Position numbers and translations under genes: made by a program
The notes under the pieces: generated by a model
What the model was told of the DNA's origin: nothing
Database searches by the model: none
What the model saw: the letters and a program-made list of their open reading frames with translations, nothing else
Shown here: in pieces, positions 11,129 to 25,300 of the stretch
How positions within the stretch are numbered: the stretch's first letter is position 1
Layout: every line of letters starts with the position of its first letter
NCBI GenBank assembly: GCA_029718625.1
Contig: CM056395.1
Coordinates: forward strand, 19,680,309-19,744,308
Reading direction: 5' to 3'
Origin: Synaphobranchus kaupii
Taxonomy: Eukaryota; Chordata; Actinopteri; Anguilliformes; Synaphobranchidae
Length of the DNA stretch: 64,000 nucleotides

Positions 11129-14100
11129 GAGTGGATCTGTAATCACTGACTCGGAGATGGTTTTCAATCGTTCCATGACTCTCAATAGTTCAAGTTCAGA
11201 AGCAGTACCCACTGAGGCTGACTTGGCCAGCAACCTGGTAACTGCAGTGCAAAGCTCAAATGCCTCAGCGCTCAATATTAATTCCAGCTCTATTGAAGTC
11301 ACTCAAATGCCTGACAACACAACAGCATCAGCCCCCACTCCGACCACAGCTCCCACAACTACTGCTGCCCCCACTACAACCGCAGCCCCAACAACTGCAG
11401 CCCTCACTACAACAGCAGGCCCCACAACAACAGAAGGTCCCACAACAGCAGCAGCCACTACAACTGCAGCCCCCACTACAACCTTTGCCCCGACTACAAC
11501 TGCAACCCCCACTACAACTGCAGCCCCCACTGTAACCGCAGCCCCCACTACAACTGTAGCCCCCACAACAACAACAGGCTCCACTACAACTGCAGCCCCA
11601 ACTACCACTGCAGCAGGCTCCACTACAACTGCAGCCCCAACTACCACTGTTGCCCCGACTACAACCGCAGGCCCCACTACAACTGCAGCTCCAACTACAA
11701 CTGCAGCCCCAACTACAACCATGGCCCCCACTACAACTGCAGCCCCCACTACAACAGAAGCGCCCTCTACAACTGCTGTCCCCACTACAACTGCAGCCCC
11801 AACTACAATAGCTGCCCCCACTACAACTGTAGCCCCCACAACAACAGCAGCCCCCACTAGAACTGCAGCCCCAATTACAACTGTAGCCCCGACTACAACT
11901 GCAGCGCCCACTACAACTGCAGCAGCAACTACAACTACAGCCCAGACTACAACCGCAGCAGCAACTACTACCACGGCCCCCTCTACTACCGCAGGTCCCA
12001 CTACAACTGCAGCCCCAACTACAACAGCAGTCCAGACTTCAACTGTTGCCCCGACTACGACTGCAGTCCCCGGTACAACAGCAGCCCAGACTACAACTGC
12101 AGCCCCCACTACAACTGCAGTTTCCACTACCACTGTAGCCCCCACTACAACTGCAGCCATGACTACAACTGCAGCCCCCACTACAACTGCAGCCCCAACT
12201 ACAACTGCAGCCCCCACTACAACTGCAGCCCCAACTACAATAGCAGCCCCCACTACAACTATAGCCCCCACAACAACAGCAGCCCCCACTACAACTGCAG
12301 CCCCAACTACAACTGTAGCCCCGACTACAACAGCAGCCCCCACTACAACTGCAGCCCCAACTACAACTGTAGCCCCGACTACAACTGCAGCGCCCACTAC
12401 AACCGCAGCAGCAACTACAACTACAGCCCAGACTACAACCGCAGCAGCAACTACAACCACGGCCCCCTCTACAACCGCAGCCCCCACTAAAACAGCAGCC
12501 CAGACTAGAACTGTTGCCCCGACTACGACTGCATTCCCCAATACAACAGCAGCCCCCACTACAACTGCAGCCCCCACTACAACCGCAGCTCCCACTACAA
12601 CTGCAGCCCCCACTACAACAGAAGCGGCCACTACAACTGCAGCCCCCACGACAACTGCAGCCCCAACTACAACTGCAGTCCCCACTACAACAGCAGCCCC
12701 CACTACAACTGCAGCTTCCACTACCACTGCAGCCCCCACTACAACAGCAGCCCCGACAACAACTGTTGCCCCGACTACGACTGCAGCCCCCACTACAACT
12801 GCAGCCCCCACTACAACTGCAGCCCCTACTACAACTGCTGCTCCCACTACAACTGCATCTTCCACTACAACTGCAGCCCCCACTACACCTGCCCCTTCCA
12901 CTACCACTTCAGCCCCCACTACAACAGCAGCCCCCACTACAACTGCAGCTTCCACTACCACTGCAGCCCCCACTACAACAGCAGCCCCGACAACAACTGT
13001 TGCCCCGACTACGACTGCAGCCCCCACTACAACTGCAGCCCCCACTACAACTGCAGCCCCTACTACAACTGCTGCTCCCACTACAACTGCATCTTCCACT
13101 ACAACTGCAGCCCCCACTACACCTGCCCCTTCCACTACCCCTTCAGCCCCCACTACAACTGCAGCTTCCACTACCACTGCAGCCCCCACTACAACAGCAG
13201 CCCCGACTACAACTGTTGCCCCGACTACGACTGCAGTCCCCACTACAACTGCAGCTTCCACTACAGCAGCCCAGACTACAACTGTTGCCCCGACTACGAC
13301 TGCAGTCCCCACTACAACAGCAGGCCCCACTACAACTGCAGCTTCCACTATGACTGCAGCCCCCTCTACAACTGCAAACATGATTACAACTGCAGTCCCC
13401 ACTACAATAGAAGCACCCACTACAACTGCAGCCCCCACTACAACAGCAGCCCCCACTACAACTGCTTTCCCGACTACAACTGCAGCCCCCACTACAACAG
13501 CAGCCCCCACTACAACTGCAACCCCCACTACAACAGCAGCACCCACTACAACTGCAACCCCGACTACAACAGCAGCCTCCACTACAACTGCAGCCCCCAC
13601 TACAACTGCAGCCCCGACTACAACAGCAGCCTCCACTACAACTGCAGCCCCCACTACAACAGCAGCCCCGACTACAACTGTTGCCCCGACTACGACTGCA
13701 GTCCGCAATACAACAGCAGCCCAGACTACAACTCCAGCCCCCACTACAACTGCAGTTTCAACTACCACTGTAGCCCCCACTACAACTGCAGCCCCCACTA
13801 CAACCGCAGCCCCTACTACAACTGCAGCTCCCACTACAACTGCATCTTCCACTACAACTGCAGCCCCCACTACACCTGCCTCTTCCACTACAACTGCAGC
13901 CACCACAACAAGAGCAGCAGCCACTACAACTGCAGCCCCGACTACAACAGCAGCCTCCACTACAACTGCAGCCCCCACTACAACTGCAGCCCCGACTACA
14001 ACAGCAGCCTCCACTACAACTGAAGCCCCCAATACAACAGCAGCCCCGACTACAACTGTTGCCGCGACTACGACTGCAGTCCACACTACAACAGCAGCCC

Positions 14101-16913
14101 CCACTACAACTGCCGCCCCCATTACAACTGCAGCTTCCACTACCACTGCAGCCCCCACTACAACTGCAGCCCCGACTACAACTGTTGCCCCGACTACGAC
14201 TGCAGTCCCCACTACAACAGCAGCCCCCAGTACAACTGCAGCTTCCACTACAACTGCGGCACCCACTACAACTGCAGCCCCCACTATAACAGCAGCCCCC
14301 ACTACAACAGCACCCCCCACTAAAACTGCAGCCTCCACTACAACAGCAGCCCCCACTACAACAGCAGCCCCCACTACAACTGCAGCTTCCACTACAACTG
14401 CGGCACCCACTACAACTGCAGCCTCCACTACAACAGCAGCCCCCACTACAACTGCAGCCCCGACTACAACTGCAGCTGCCACTACAACAGCAGCCCCCAC
14501 TACCACTGCAGCCCCCACTACAACAGCAGCCCCCACTACAACTGCAGCTTCCACTACAACTGCAGCTCCTACTACAACTGCAGCCCCCACTACAACTGCA
14601 GCCCCGACTACATCTGCAGCCCCCACTACAACAGCAGCCCCCACTACAACAGCAGCCCCGACTACAACTGTTGCCCCGACAATGACTGCAGTCCCCACTA
14701 CAACAGCAGCCCCCACTACAACTGCAGCCGCCATTACAACTGCAGCTTCCACTACCACTGCAGCCCCCACTACAACTGCAGCCCCGACTACAACTGTTGC
14801 CCCGACTACGACTGCAGTCCCCACTACAACAGCAGCCCCCACTACAACTGCAGCTTCCACTACAACAGCAGCCCCCACTACAACTGGAGCCCCCACAACA
14901 ACAGCAGCCCCCACTAGAACTGCAGCCCCCACTACTACTGTAGCCCTGACTACAACTGCAGCCCTCACTACAACTGCAGGTTCCGCTACAACTGCAGCCC
15001 CCACTACTACTGCAGCCCTGACTACAACTGCAGCCCCCACTACAACTGCACCTTCCGCTACCACTGCAGCCCCCACTACAACTGCAGCCCCCACTACAAC
15101 TGCAGCCCCGACTACAACAGCAGCCTCCACTACAACTGCAGCCCCCACTACAACAGCATTCCCGACTACAACTGTTGCCCCGACTACGACTGCAGGCCGC
15201 AATACAACAGCAGCCCAGACTACAACTGCAGCCCCCACTACAACTGCAGTTTCCACTACCACTGTAGCCCCCACTACAACTGCAGCCCCCACTACAACTG
15301 CAGCCCCTACTACAACTGCAGCTCCCACTACAACTGCATCTTCCACTACAACTGCAGCCCCCACTACACCTGCCTCTTCCACTACAACTGCAGCCCCCAC
15401 AACAACAGCAGCAGCCACTACAACTGCAGCCCCGACTACAACAGCAGCCTCCACTACAACTGCAGCCCCCACTACAACTGCAGCCCCGACTACAACAGCA
15501 GCCTCCACTACAACTGCAGCCCCCACTACAACAGCAGCCCCGACTACAACTGTTGCCGCGACTACGACTGCAGTCCACACTACAACAGCAGCCCCCACTA
15601 CAACTGCCGCCCCCATTACAACTGCAGCGTCCACTACCACTGCAGCCCCCACTACAACTGCAGCCCCGACTACAACTGTTGCCCCGACTACGACTGCAGT
15701 CCTCACTACAACAGCAGCCCCCACTACAACTGCAGCTTCCACTACAACTGCGGCACCCACTACAACTGCAGCCCCCACTATAACAGCAGCCCCCACTACA
15801 ACAGCACCCCCCACTACAACTGCAGCCTCCACTACAAGAGGAGCCCCCACTACAACAGCAGCCCCCACTACAACTGCAGCCCCGACTACAACTGCAGCTG
15901 CCACTACAACAGCAGCCCCCACTACCACTGCAGCCCCCACTACAACAGCAGCCCCCACTACAACTGCAGCCCCCACTACAACAGCAGCCCCGACTACAAC
16001 TGTTGCCGCGACTACGACTGCAGTCCGTACTGCAACAGCAGCCCCCACTACAACTGCCGCCCCCATTACAACTGCAGCTTCCACTACCACTGCAGCCCCC
16101 ACTACAACTGCAGCCCCGACTACAACTGTTGCCCCGACTACGACTGCAGTCCCCACTACAACAGCAGCCCCCACTACAACTGCAGCTTCCACTACAACTG
16201 CGGCACCCACTACAACTGCAGCCCCCACTACAACTGCAGCCTCCACTACAACAGCAGCCCGCACTACAACAGCAGCCCCCACTACAATTGCAGCCCCGAC
16301 TACAACTGCAGCTGCCACTACAACAGCAGCCCCCACTACCACTGCAGCCCCCACTACAACAGCAGGCCCCACTACAACTGCAGCTTCCACTACAACTGCA
16401 GCTCCTACTACAACTGCAGCCCGCACTACAACTGCAGCCCCCACTACAACAACAGCCCCCACTACAACTGCAGCCCCCACTACTACTGTAGCCCTGACTA
16501 CAACTGCAGCCCCCACTACAACTGCAGCTTCCGCTACAACTGCAGCCCCCACTACTACTGCAGCCCTGACTACAACTGCAGCCCCCACTACAACTGCACC
16601 TTCCACTACCACTGCAGCCCCCACTACAACTGCAGCCCCCACTACAACTGCAGCTCCCACTACACCTGCAGCCCCCACTACAACTGCATCTTCCACTACC
16701 ATTGCAGCCCCCAGTACAACTGCAACCCCCACTACAACTGCAGCCCCCACTACAACAGCAGCACCCACTACAACTTCAGCTCCCAATCCACCCGCTGTAT
16801 CACCAGTCATTTCTTTCACACTGGTGTTCATCTCCATCGACACCTTCACACCTGACCTTGGAGATCCTACCTCTTCGGCTTTTGAGAATAGAGCAGAACA
16901 GATCAGGGACGTG
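11129..16913 (+). CDS. Large mucin exon 4
   Basis: This exon has 1,928 codons: SEA C-half 11,129-11,309, PTS 11,310-16,805 (1,832 codons) and SEA N-half 16,806-16,913. Its 3' part (14,751-16,913) aligns without gaps to the 3' part of exon 6 at an offset of 8,021, marking the left end of the 8-kb duplication. It is richer than exons 1-3 in AALTTT and GAPTTT variants. Read-through of its donor would end in EYYFP, a tail shared only with exon 6. Confidence 0.85.
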
Positions 16914-17098
16914 GTGAGTCTGAACCTACGAGCACAAAGAGAATACTATTTCCCATAATTTTTTTTTTGTTTTTCCTGTTGTTAGTAAAATGTATTTTAC
17001 AATGTGCTGTTGTTTCTTACCTTTGAAATTAATAGAGGAAGATTCACAAGAGTTGGTAATTCTGTGTCTTTTAAAAATAATCATACTTCTGTTTTCAG

Positions 17099-17160
17099 CT
17101 TGAACCCTTCTTTAAATGGACCTATGTTTCCTTTGTCAAACTGATCATCTTAAGATTCAG
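17099..17160 (+). CDS. SEA middle exon, junction 5 (Arg to Trp)
   Basis: TGG at 17,117-17,119 replaces CGG, so KRTY becomes KWTY; this is the only amino-acid variant noticed among the type I middle exons. Intron A is 16,914-17,098 (185 bp) and carries TTAGTAAA and AGAGGAAG, shared only with junction 7. Intron B is 17,161-17,279 (119 bp) and carries GTAAGTTTG and GTTATACGG, shared only with junctions 9-11. SEA domain 5 spans 16,806-17,460. Confidence 0.85.
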
Positions 17161-17279
17161 GTAAGTTTGTGTGTGTGTACAAGTTGGAGGGTGTGTGTGT
17201 GTTTTTCATGGGTTTGTGATCACACATGCCTACTCAGAAATCATAACGATGTTTGTTATACGGATATGTTTTTGTCTAG

Positions 17280-20200
17280 GAGTGGATCTGTAATCACTGA
17301 CTCGGAGATGGTTTTCAATCGTTCCATGACTCTCAATAGTTCAAGTTCAGAAGCAATACCCACTGAGGCTGACTTGGCCAGCAACCTGGTAACTGCAGTG
17401 CAAAGCTCAAATGCCTCAGCGCTCAATATTAATTCCAGCTCTATTGAAGTCACTCAAATGCCTGACAACACAACAGCATCAGCCCCCACTCCGACCACAG
17501 CTCCCACAACTACTGCTGCCCCCACTACAACCGCAGCCCCAACAACTGCAGCCCTCACTACAACAGCAGGCCCCACAACAACAGAAGGTCCCACAACAGC
17601 AGCAGCCACTACAACTGCAGCCCCCACTACAACCTTTGCCCCGACTACAACTGCAACCCCCACTACAACTGCAGCCCCCACTGTAACCGCAGCCCCCACT
17701 ACAACTGTAGCCCCCACAACAACAACAGGCTCCACTACAACTGCAGCCCCAACTACCACTGCAGCAGGCTCCACTACAACTGCAGCCCCAACTACCACTG
17801 TTGCCCCGACTACAACCGCAGGCCCCACTACAACTGCAGCTCCAACTACAACTGCAGCCCCAACTACAACCATGGCCCCCACTACAACTGCAGTCCCCAG
17901 TACAACAGCAGCCCAGACTACAACTGCAGCCCCCACTACAACTGCAGTTTCCACTACCACTGTAGCCCCCACTACAACTGCAGCCATGACTACAACTGCA
18001 GCCCCCACTACAACTGCAGCCCCAACTACAACTGCAGCCCCCACTACAACTGCAGCCCCAACTACAATAGCAGCCCCCACTACAACTATAGCCCCCACAA
18101 CAACAGCAGCCCCCACTACAACTGCAGCCCCAACTACAACTGTAGCCCCGACTACAACAGCAGCCCCCACTACAACTGCAGCCCCAACTACAACTGTAGC
18201 CCCGACTACAACTGCAGCGCCCACTACAACCGCAGCAGCAACTACAACTACAGCCCAGACTACAACCGCAGCAGCAACTACAACCACGGCCCCCTCTACA
18301 ACCGCAGCCCCCACTAAAACAGCAGCCCAGACTAGAACTGTTGCCCCGACTACGACTGCATTGCCCAATACAACAGCAGCCCCCACTACAACTGCAGCCC
18401 CCACTACAACCGCAGCTCCCACTACAACTGCAGCCCCCACTACAACAGAAGCGGCCACTACAACTGCAGCCCCCACGACAACTGCAGCCCCAACTACAAC
18501 TGCAGTCCCCACTACAACAGCAGCCCCCACTACAACTGCAGCTTCCACTACCACTGCAGCCCCCACTACAACAGCAGCCCCGACAACAACTGTTGCCCCG
18601 ACTACGACTGCAGCCCCCACTACAACTGCAGCCCCCACTACAACTGCAGCCCCTACTACAACTGCTGCTCCCACTACAACTGCATCTTCCACTACAACTG
18701 CAGCCCCCACTACACCTGCCCCTTCCACTACCACTTCAGCCCCCACTACAACAGCAGCCCCCACTACAACTGCAGCTTCCACTACCACTGCAGCCCCCAC
18801 TACAACAGCAGCCCCGACAACAACTGTTGCCCCGACTACGACTGCAGCCCCCACTACAACTGCAGCCCCCACTACAACTGCAGCCCCTACTACAACTGCT
18901 GCTCCCACTACAACTGCATCTTCCACTACAACTGCAGCCCCCACTACACATGCCCCTTCCACTACCACTTCAGCCCCCACTACAACTGCAGCTTCCACTA
19001 CCACTGCAGCCCCCACTACAACAGCAGCCCCGACTACAACTGTTGCCCCGACTACGACTGCAGTCCCCACTACAACTGCAGCTTCCACTACAGCAGCCCA
19101 GACTACAACTGTTGCCCCGACTACGACTGCAGTCCCCACTACAACAGCAGGCCCCACTACAACTGCAGCTTCCACTATGACTGCAGCCCCCTCTACAACT
19201 GCAAACATGATTACAACTGCAGTCCCCACTACAACAGAAGCACCCACTACAACTGCAGCCCCCACTACAACAACAGCCCCCACTACAACTGCTTTCCCGA
19301 CTACAACTGCAGCCCCCACTACAACAGCAGCCCCCACTACAACTGCAACCCCCACTACAACAGCAGCACCCACTACAACTGCAACCCTGACTACAACAGC
19401 AGCCTCCACTACAACTGCAGCCCCCACTACAACTGCAGCCCCGACTACAACAGCAGCCTCCACTACAACTGCAGCCCCCACTACAACAGCAGCCCCGACT
19501 ACAACTGTTTCCCCGACTACGACTGCAGTCCGCAATACAACAGCAGCCCAGACTACAACTGCAGCCCCCACTACAACTGCAGTTTCCACTACCACTGTAG
19601 CCCCCACTACAACTGCAGCCCCCACTACAACCGCAGCCCCTACTACAACTGCAGCTCCCACTACAACTGCATCTTCCACTACAACTGCAGCCCCCACTAC
19701 ACCTGCCTCTTCCACTACAACTGCAGCCCCCACAACAACAGCAGCAGCCACTACAACTGCAGCCCCGACTACAACAGCAGCCTCCACTACAACTGCAGCC
19801 CCCACTACAACTGCAGCCCCGACTACAACAGCAGCCTCCACTACAACTGCAGCCCCCAATACAACAGCAGCCCCGACTACAACTGTTGCCGCGACTAGGA
19901 CTGCAGTCCACACTACAACAGCAGCCCCCACTACACCTGCAGCCCCTACTACAACTGCAGCTCCCACTACAACTGTAGCCCCCACTACAACTGCATCTTC
20001 CACTACAACTGCAGCCCCCACTACACCTGCACCTTCCACTACCACTGCAGCCCCCACTACAACTGCAGCCCCCACTACAACTGCATCTTCCACTACAACT
20101 GCAGCCCCCACTACACCTGCACCTTCCACTACCACTGCAGCCCCCACTACAACTGCAGCTCCCACTACAACTGCAGCCCCCACTACAACTGCATCTTCCA

Positions 20201-20436
20201 CTACCATTGCAGCCCCCAGTACAACTGCAACCCCGACTACAACTGCATCCCCCACTACAACTGCAGCCCCCACTACAACAGCAGCACCCACTACAACTTC
20301 AGCTCCCAATCCACCCGCTGTATCACCAGTCATTTCTTTCACACTGGTGTTCATCTCCATCGACACCTTCACACCTGACCTTGGAGATCCTACCTCTTCG
20401 GCTTTTGAGAATAGAGCAGAACAGATCAGGGACGTG
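17280..20436 (+). CDS. Large mucin exon 5
   Basis: This exon has 1,052 codons: SEA C-half 17,280-17,460, PTS 17,461-20,328 (956 codons) and SEA N-half 20,329-20,436. ATA at 17,356-17,358 gives EAIPTEAD where other copies have EAVPTEAD. After MAP the tract goes straight to AVPSTTAAQ, skipping a segment present in exons 1, 4, 6 and 8; exon 7 has the same skip. It is the duplication partner of exon 7. Confidence 0.85.
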
Positions 20437-20621
20437 GTGAGTCGGAACCTACGAGCACAAAGAGAATACTATGTCCCATAATTTTTTTCTTGTTTTTCCT
20501 GTTGTTAGGAAAATGTATTTTACAATGTGCTGTTGTTTCTTACCTTTGAAATTAATAGATGAAGATTCACAAGAGTTGGTAATTCTGTGTCTTTTTAAAA
20601 TAATCATACTTCTGTTTTCAG

Positions 20622-20683
20622 CTTGAACCCTTCTTTAAACGGACCTATGTTTCCTTTGTCAAACTGATCATCTTAAGATTCAG
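20622..20683 (+). CDS. SEA middle exon, junction 6
   Basis: This is a standard 62-bp exon. Intron A is 20,437-20,621 (185 bp) and intron B 20,684-20,802 (119 bp). SEA domain 6 spans 20,329-20,983. It is the duplication partner of junction 8. Confidence 0.85.
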
Positions 20684-20802
20684 GTAAGTGTGTGTGTGTG
20701 TACAAGTTGGAGGGTGTGTGTGTGTTTTTCATGGGTTTGTGATCACACATGCCTACTCAGAAATCATAACGATGTTTGTAATACGGATATGTTTTTGTCT
20801 AG

Positions 20803-23800
20803 GAGTGGATCTGTAATCACTGACTCGGAGATGGTTTTCAATCGTTCCATGACTCTCAATAGTTCAAGTTCAGAAGCAGTACCCACTGAGGCTGACTTGG
20901 CCAGCAACCTGGTAACTGCAGTGCAAAGCTCAAATGCCTCAGCGCTCAATATTAATTCCAGCTCTATTGAAGTCACTCAAATGCCTGACAACACAACAGC
21001 ATCAGCCCCCACTCCGACCACAGCTCCCACAACTACTGCTGCCCCCACTACAACCGCAGCCCCAACAACTGCAGCCCTCACTACAACAGCAGGCCCCACA
21101 ACAACAGAAGGTCCCACAACAGCAGCAGCCACTACAACTGCAGCCCCCACTACAACCTTTGCCCCGACTACAACGGCAACCCCCACTACAACTGCAGCCC
21201 CCACTGTAACCGCAGCCCCCACTACAACTGTAGCCCCCACAACAACAACAGGCTCCACTACAACTGCAGCCCCAACTACCACTGCAGCAGGCTCCACTAC
21301 AACTGCAGCCCCAACTACCACTGTTGCCCCGACTACAACCGCAGGCCCCACTACAACTGCAGCTCCAACTACAACTGCAGCCCCAACTACAACCATGGTC
21401 CCCACTACAACTGCAGCCCCCACTACAACAGAAGCGCCCTCTACAACTGCTGTCCCCACTACAACTGCAACCCCAACTACAATAGCTGCCCCCACTACAA
21501 CTGTAGCCCCCACAACAACAGCAGCCCCCACTAGAACTGCAGCCCCAATTACAACTGTAGCCCCGACTACAACTGCAGCGCCCACTACAACTGCAGCAGC
21601 AACTACAACTACAGCCCAGACTACAACCGCAGCAGCAACTACTACCACGGCCCCCTCTACTACCGCAGGTCCCACTACAACTGCAGCCCCAACTACAACA
21701 GCAGCCCAGACTTCAACTGTTGCCCCGACTACGACTGCAGTCCCCGGTACAACAGCAGCCCAGACTACAACTGCAGCCCCCACTACAACTGCAGTTTCCA
21801 CTACCACTGTAGCCCCCACTACAACTGCAGCCATGACTACAACTGCAGCCCCCACTACAACTGCAGCCCCCACTACAACTGCAGCCCCAACTACAATAGC
21901 AGCCCCCACTACAACTATAGCCCCCACAACAACAGCAGCCCCCACTACAACTGCAGCCCCAACTACAACTGTAGCCCCGACTACAACAGCAGCCCCCACT
22001 ACAACTGCAGCCCCAACTACAACTGTAGCCCCGACTACAACTGCAGCGCCCACTACAACCGCAGCAGCAACTACAACTACAGCCCAGACTACAACCGCAG
22101 CAGCAACTACAACCACGGCCCCCTCTACAACCGCAGCCTCCACTAAAACAGCAGCCCAGACTAGAACTGTTGCCCCGACTACGACTGCATTCCCCAATAC
22201 AACAGCAGCCCCCACTACAACTGCAGCCCCCACTACAACCGCAGCTCCCACTACAACTGCAGCCCCCACTACAACAGAAGCGGCCACTACAACTGCAGCC
22301 CCCACGACAACTGCAGCCCCAACTACAACTGCAGTCCCCACTACAACAGCAGCCCCCACTACAACTGCAGCTTCCACTACCACTGCAGCCCCCACTACAA
22401 CAGCAGCCCCGACAACAACTGTTGCCCCGACTACGACTGCAGCCCCCACTACAACTGCAGCCCCCACTACAACTGCAGCCCCTACTACAACTGCTGCTCC
22501 CACTACAACTGCATCTTCCACTACAACTGCAGCCCCCACTACACCTGCCCCTTCCACTACCACTTCAGCCCCCACTACAACAGCAGCCCCCACTACAACT
22601 GCAGCTTCCACTACCACTGCAGCCCCCCCTACAACAGCAGCCCCGACAACAACTGTTGCCCCGACTACGACTGCAGCCCCCACTACAACTGCAGCCCCTA
22701 CTACAACTGCTGCTCCCACTACAACTGCATCTTCCACTACAACTGCAGCCCCCACTACACCTGCCCCTTCCACTACCACTGCAGCCCCCACTACAACTGC
22801 AGCCCCGACTACAACTGTTGCCCCGACTACGACTGCAGTCCCCACTACAACAGCAGCCCCCACTACAACTGCAGCTTCCACTACAACAGCAGCCCCCACT
22901 ACAACTGGAGCCCCCACAACAACAGCAGCCCCCACTAGAACTGCAGCCCCCACTACTACTGTAGCCCTGACTACAACTGCAGCCCTCACTACAACTGCAG
23001 GTTCCGCTACAACTGCAGCCCCCACTACTACTGCAGCCCTGACTACAACTGCAGCCCCCACTACAACTGCACCTTCCGCTACCACTGCAGCCCCCACTAC
23101 AACTGCAGCCCCCACTACAACTGCAGCCCCGACTACAACAGCAGCCTCCACTACAACTGCAGCCCCCACTACAACAGCAGCCCCGACTACAACTGTTGCC
23201 CCGACTACGACTGCAGGCCGCAATACAACAGCAGCCCAGACTACAACTGCAGCCCCCACTACAACTGCAGTTTCCACTACCACTGTAGCCCCCACTACAA
23301 CTGCAGCCCCCACTACAACTGCAGCCCCTACTACAACTGCAGCTCCCACTACAACTGCATCTTCCACTACAACTGCAGCCCCCACTACACCTGCCTCTTC
23401 CACTACAACTGCAGCCCCCACAACAACAGCAGCAGCCACTACAACTGCAGCCCCGACTACAACAGCAGCCTCCACTACAACTGCAGCCCCCACTACAACT
23501 GCAGCCCCGACTACAACAGCAGCCTCCACTACAACTGCAGCCCCCACTACAACAGCAGCCCCGACTACAACTGTTGCCGCGACTACGACTGCAGTCCACA
23601 CTACAACAGCAGCCCCCACTACAACTGCCGCCCCCATTACAACTGCAGCGTCCACTACCACTGCAGCCCCCACTACAACTGCAGCCCCGACTACAACTGT
23701 TGCCCCGACTACGACTGCAGTCCTCACTACAACAGCAGCCCCCACTACAACTGCAGCTTCCACTACAACTGCGGCACCCACTACAACTGCAGCCCCCACT

Positions 23801-24934
23801 ATAACAGCAGCCCCCACTACAACAGCACCCCCCACTACAACTGCAGCCTCCACTACAAGAGGAGCCCCCACTACAACAGCAGCCCCCACTACAACTGCAG
23901 CCCCGACTACAACTGCAGCTGCCACTACAACAGCAGCCCCCACTACCACTGCAGCCCCCACTACAACAGCAGCCCCCACTACAACTGCAGCCCCCACTAC
24001 AACAGCAGCCCCGACTACAACTGTTGCCGCGACTACGACTGCAGTCCGTACTGCAACAGCAGCCCCCACTACAACTGCCGCCCCCATTACAACTGCAGCT
24101 TCCACTACCACTGCAGCCCCCACTACAACTGCAGCCCCGACTACAACTGTTGCCCCGACTACGACTGCAGTCCCCACTACAACAGCAGCCCCCACTACAA
24201 CTGCAGCTTCCACTACAACTGCGGCACCCACTACAACTGCAGCCCCCACTACAACTGCAGCCTCCACTACAACAGCAGCCCGCACTACAACAGCAGCCCC
24301 CACTACAACTGCAGCCCCGACTACAACTGCAGCTGCCACTACAACAGCAGCCCCCACTACCACTGCAGCCCCCACTACAACAGCAGGCCCCACTACAACT
24401 GCAGCTTCCACTACAACTGCAGCTCCTACTACAACTGCAGCCCGCACTACAACTGCAGCCCCCACTACAACAACAGCCCCCACTACAACTGCAGCCCCCA
24501 CTACTACTGTAGCCCTGACTACAACTGCAGCCCCCACTACAACTGCAGCTTCCGCTACAACTGCAGCCCCCACTACTACTGCAGCCCTGACTACAACTGC
24601 AGCCCCCACTACAACTGCACCTTCCACTACCACTGCAGCCCCCACTACAACTGCAGCCCCCACTACAACTGCTGCTCCCACTACACCTGCAGCCCCCACT
24701 ACAACTGCATCTTCCACTACCATTGCAGCCCCCAGTACAACTGCAACCCCCACTACAACTGCAGCCCCCACTACAACAGCAGCACCCACTACAACTTCAG
24801 CTCCCAATCCACCCGCTGTATCACCAGTCATTTCTTTCACACTGGTGTTCATCTCCATCGACACCTTCACACCTGACCTTGGAGATCCTACCTCTTCGGC
24901 TTTTGAGAATAGAGCAGAACAGATCAGGGACGTG
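20803..24934 (+). CDS. Large mucin exon 6 (hybrid of exons 8 and 4)
   Basis: This exon has 1,377 codons: SEA C-half 20,803-20,983, PTS 20,984-24,826 (1,281 codons) and SEA N-half 24,827-24,934. Its first 1.97 kb aligns gap-free with exon 8 at offset 8,255, sharing the rare variants TMVPTTTAAP, AASTKTAAQ and APPTTAAP. From 22,772 it aligns gap-free with exon 4 at offset 8,021, sharing GSATTAAP and AGRNTTAAQ. The switch lies in 22,766-22,781. The exon is therefore the junction of the 8-kb tandem duplication, and its frame is intact. Confidence 0.88.
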
Positions 24935-25119
24935 GTGAGTCTGAACCTACGAGCACAAAGAGAATACTATTTCCCATAATTTTTTTCTTGTTTTTCCTGT
25001 TGTTAGTAAAATGTATTTTACAATGTGCTGTTGTTTCTTACCTTTGAAATTAATAGAGGAAGATTCACAAGAGTTGGTAATTCTGTGTCTTTTAAAAATA
25101 ATCATACTTCTGTTTTCAG

Positions 25120-25181
25120 CTTGAACCCTTCTTTAAACGGACCTATGTTTCCTTTGTCAAACTGATCATCTTAAGATTCAG
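25120..25181 (+). CDS. SEA middle exon, junction 7
   Basis: This is a standard 62-bp exon with CGG (Arg). Intron A is 24,935-25,119 (185 bp), with the TTAGTAAA and AGAGGAAG variants of junction 5. Intron B is 25,182-25,300 (119 bp), of the common form rather than the junction 5 form. SEA domain 7 spans 24,827-25,481. Confidence 0.85.
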
Positions 25182-25300
25182 GTAAGTGTGTGTGTGTGTA
25201 CAAGTTGGAGGGTGTGTGTGTGTTTTTCATGGGTTTGTGATCACACATGCCTACTCAGAAATCATAACGATGTTTGTAATACGGATATGTTTTTGTCTAG

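Larger units (their letters stand above)
14751..22771 (+). repeat. Copy 1 of an 8.0-kb tandem duplication
   Basis: Copy 1 contains the 3' part of exon 4, junction 5, exon 5, junction 6 and the 5' part of exon 6. Checkpoints at constant offset 8,021 from copy 2 include 14,751/22,772, 15,553/23,574, 16,003/24,024, 16,913/24,934 and 18,341/26,362. Both breakpoints fall in the PTS sequence around CCACTACCACT. Confidence 0.85.
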
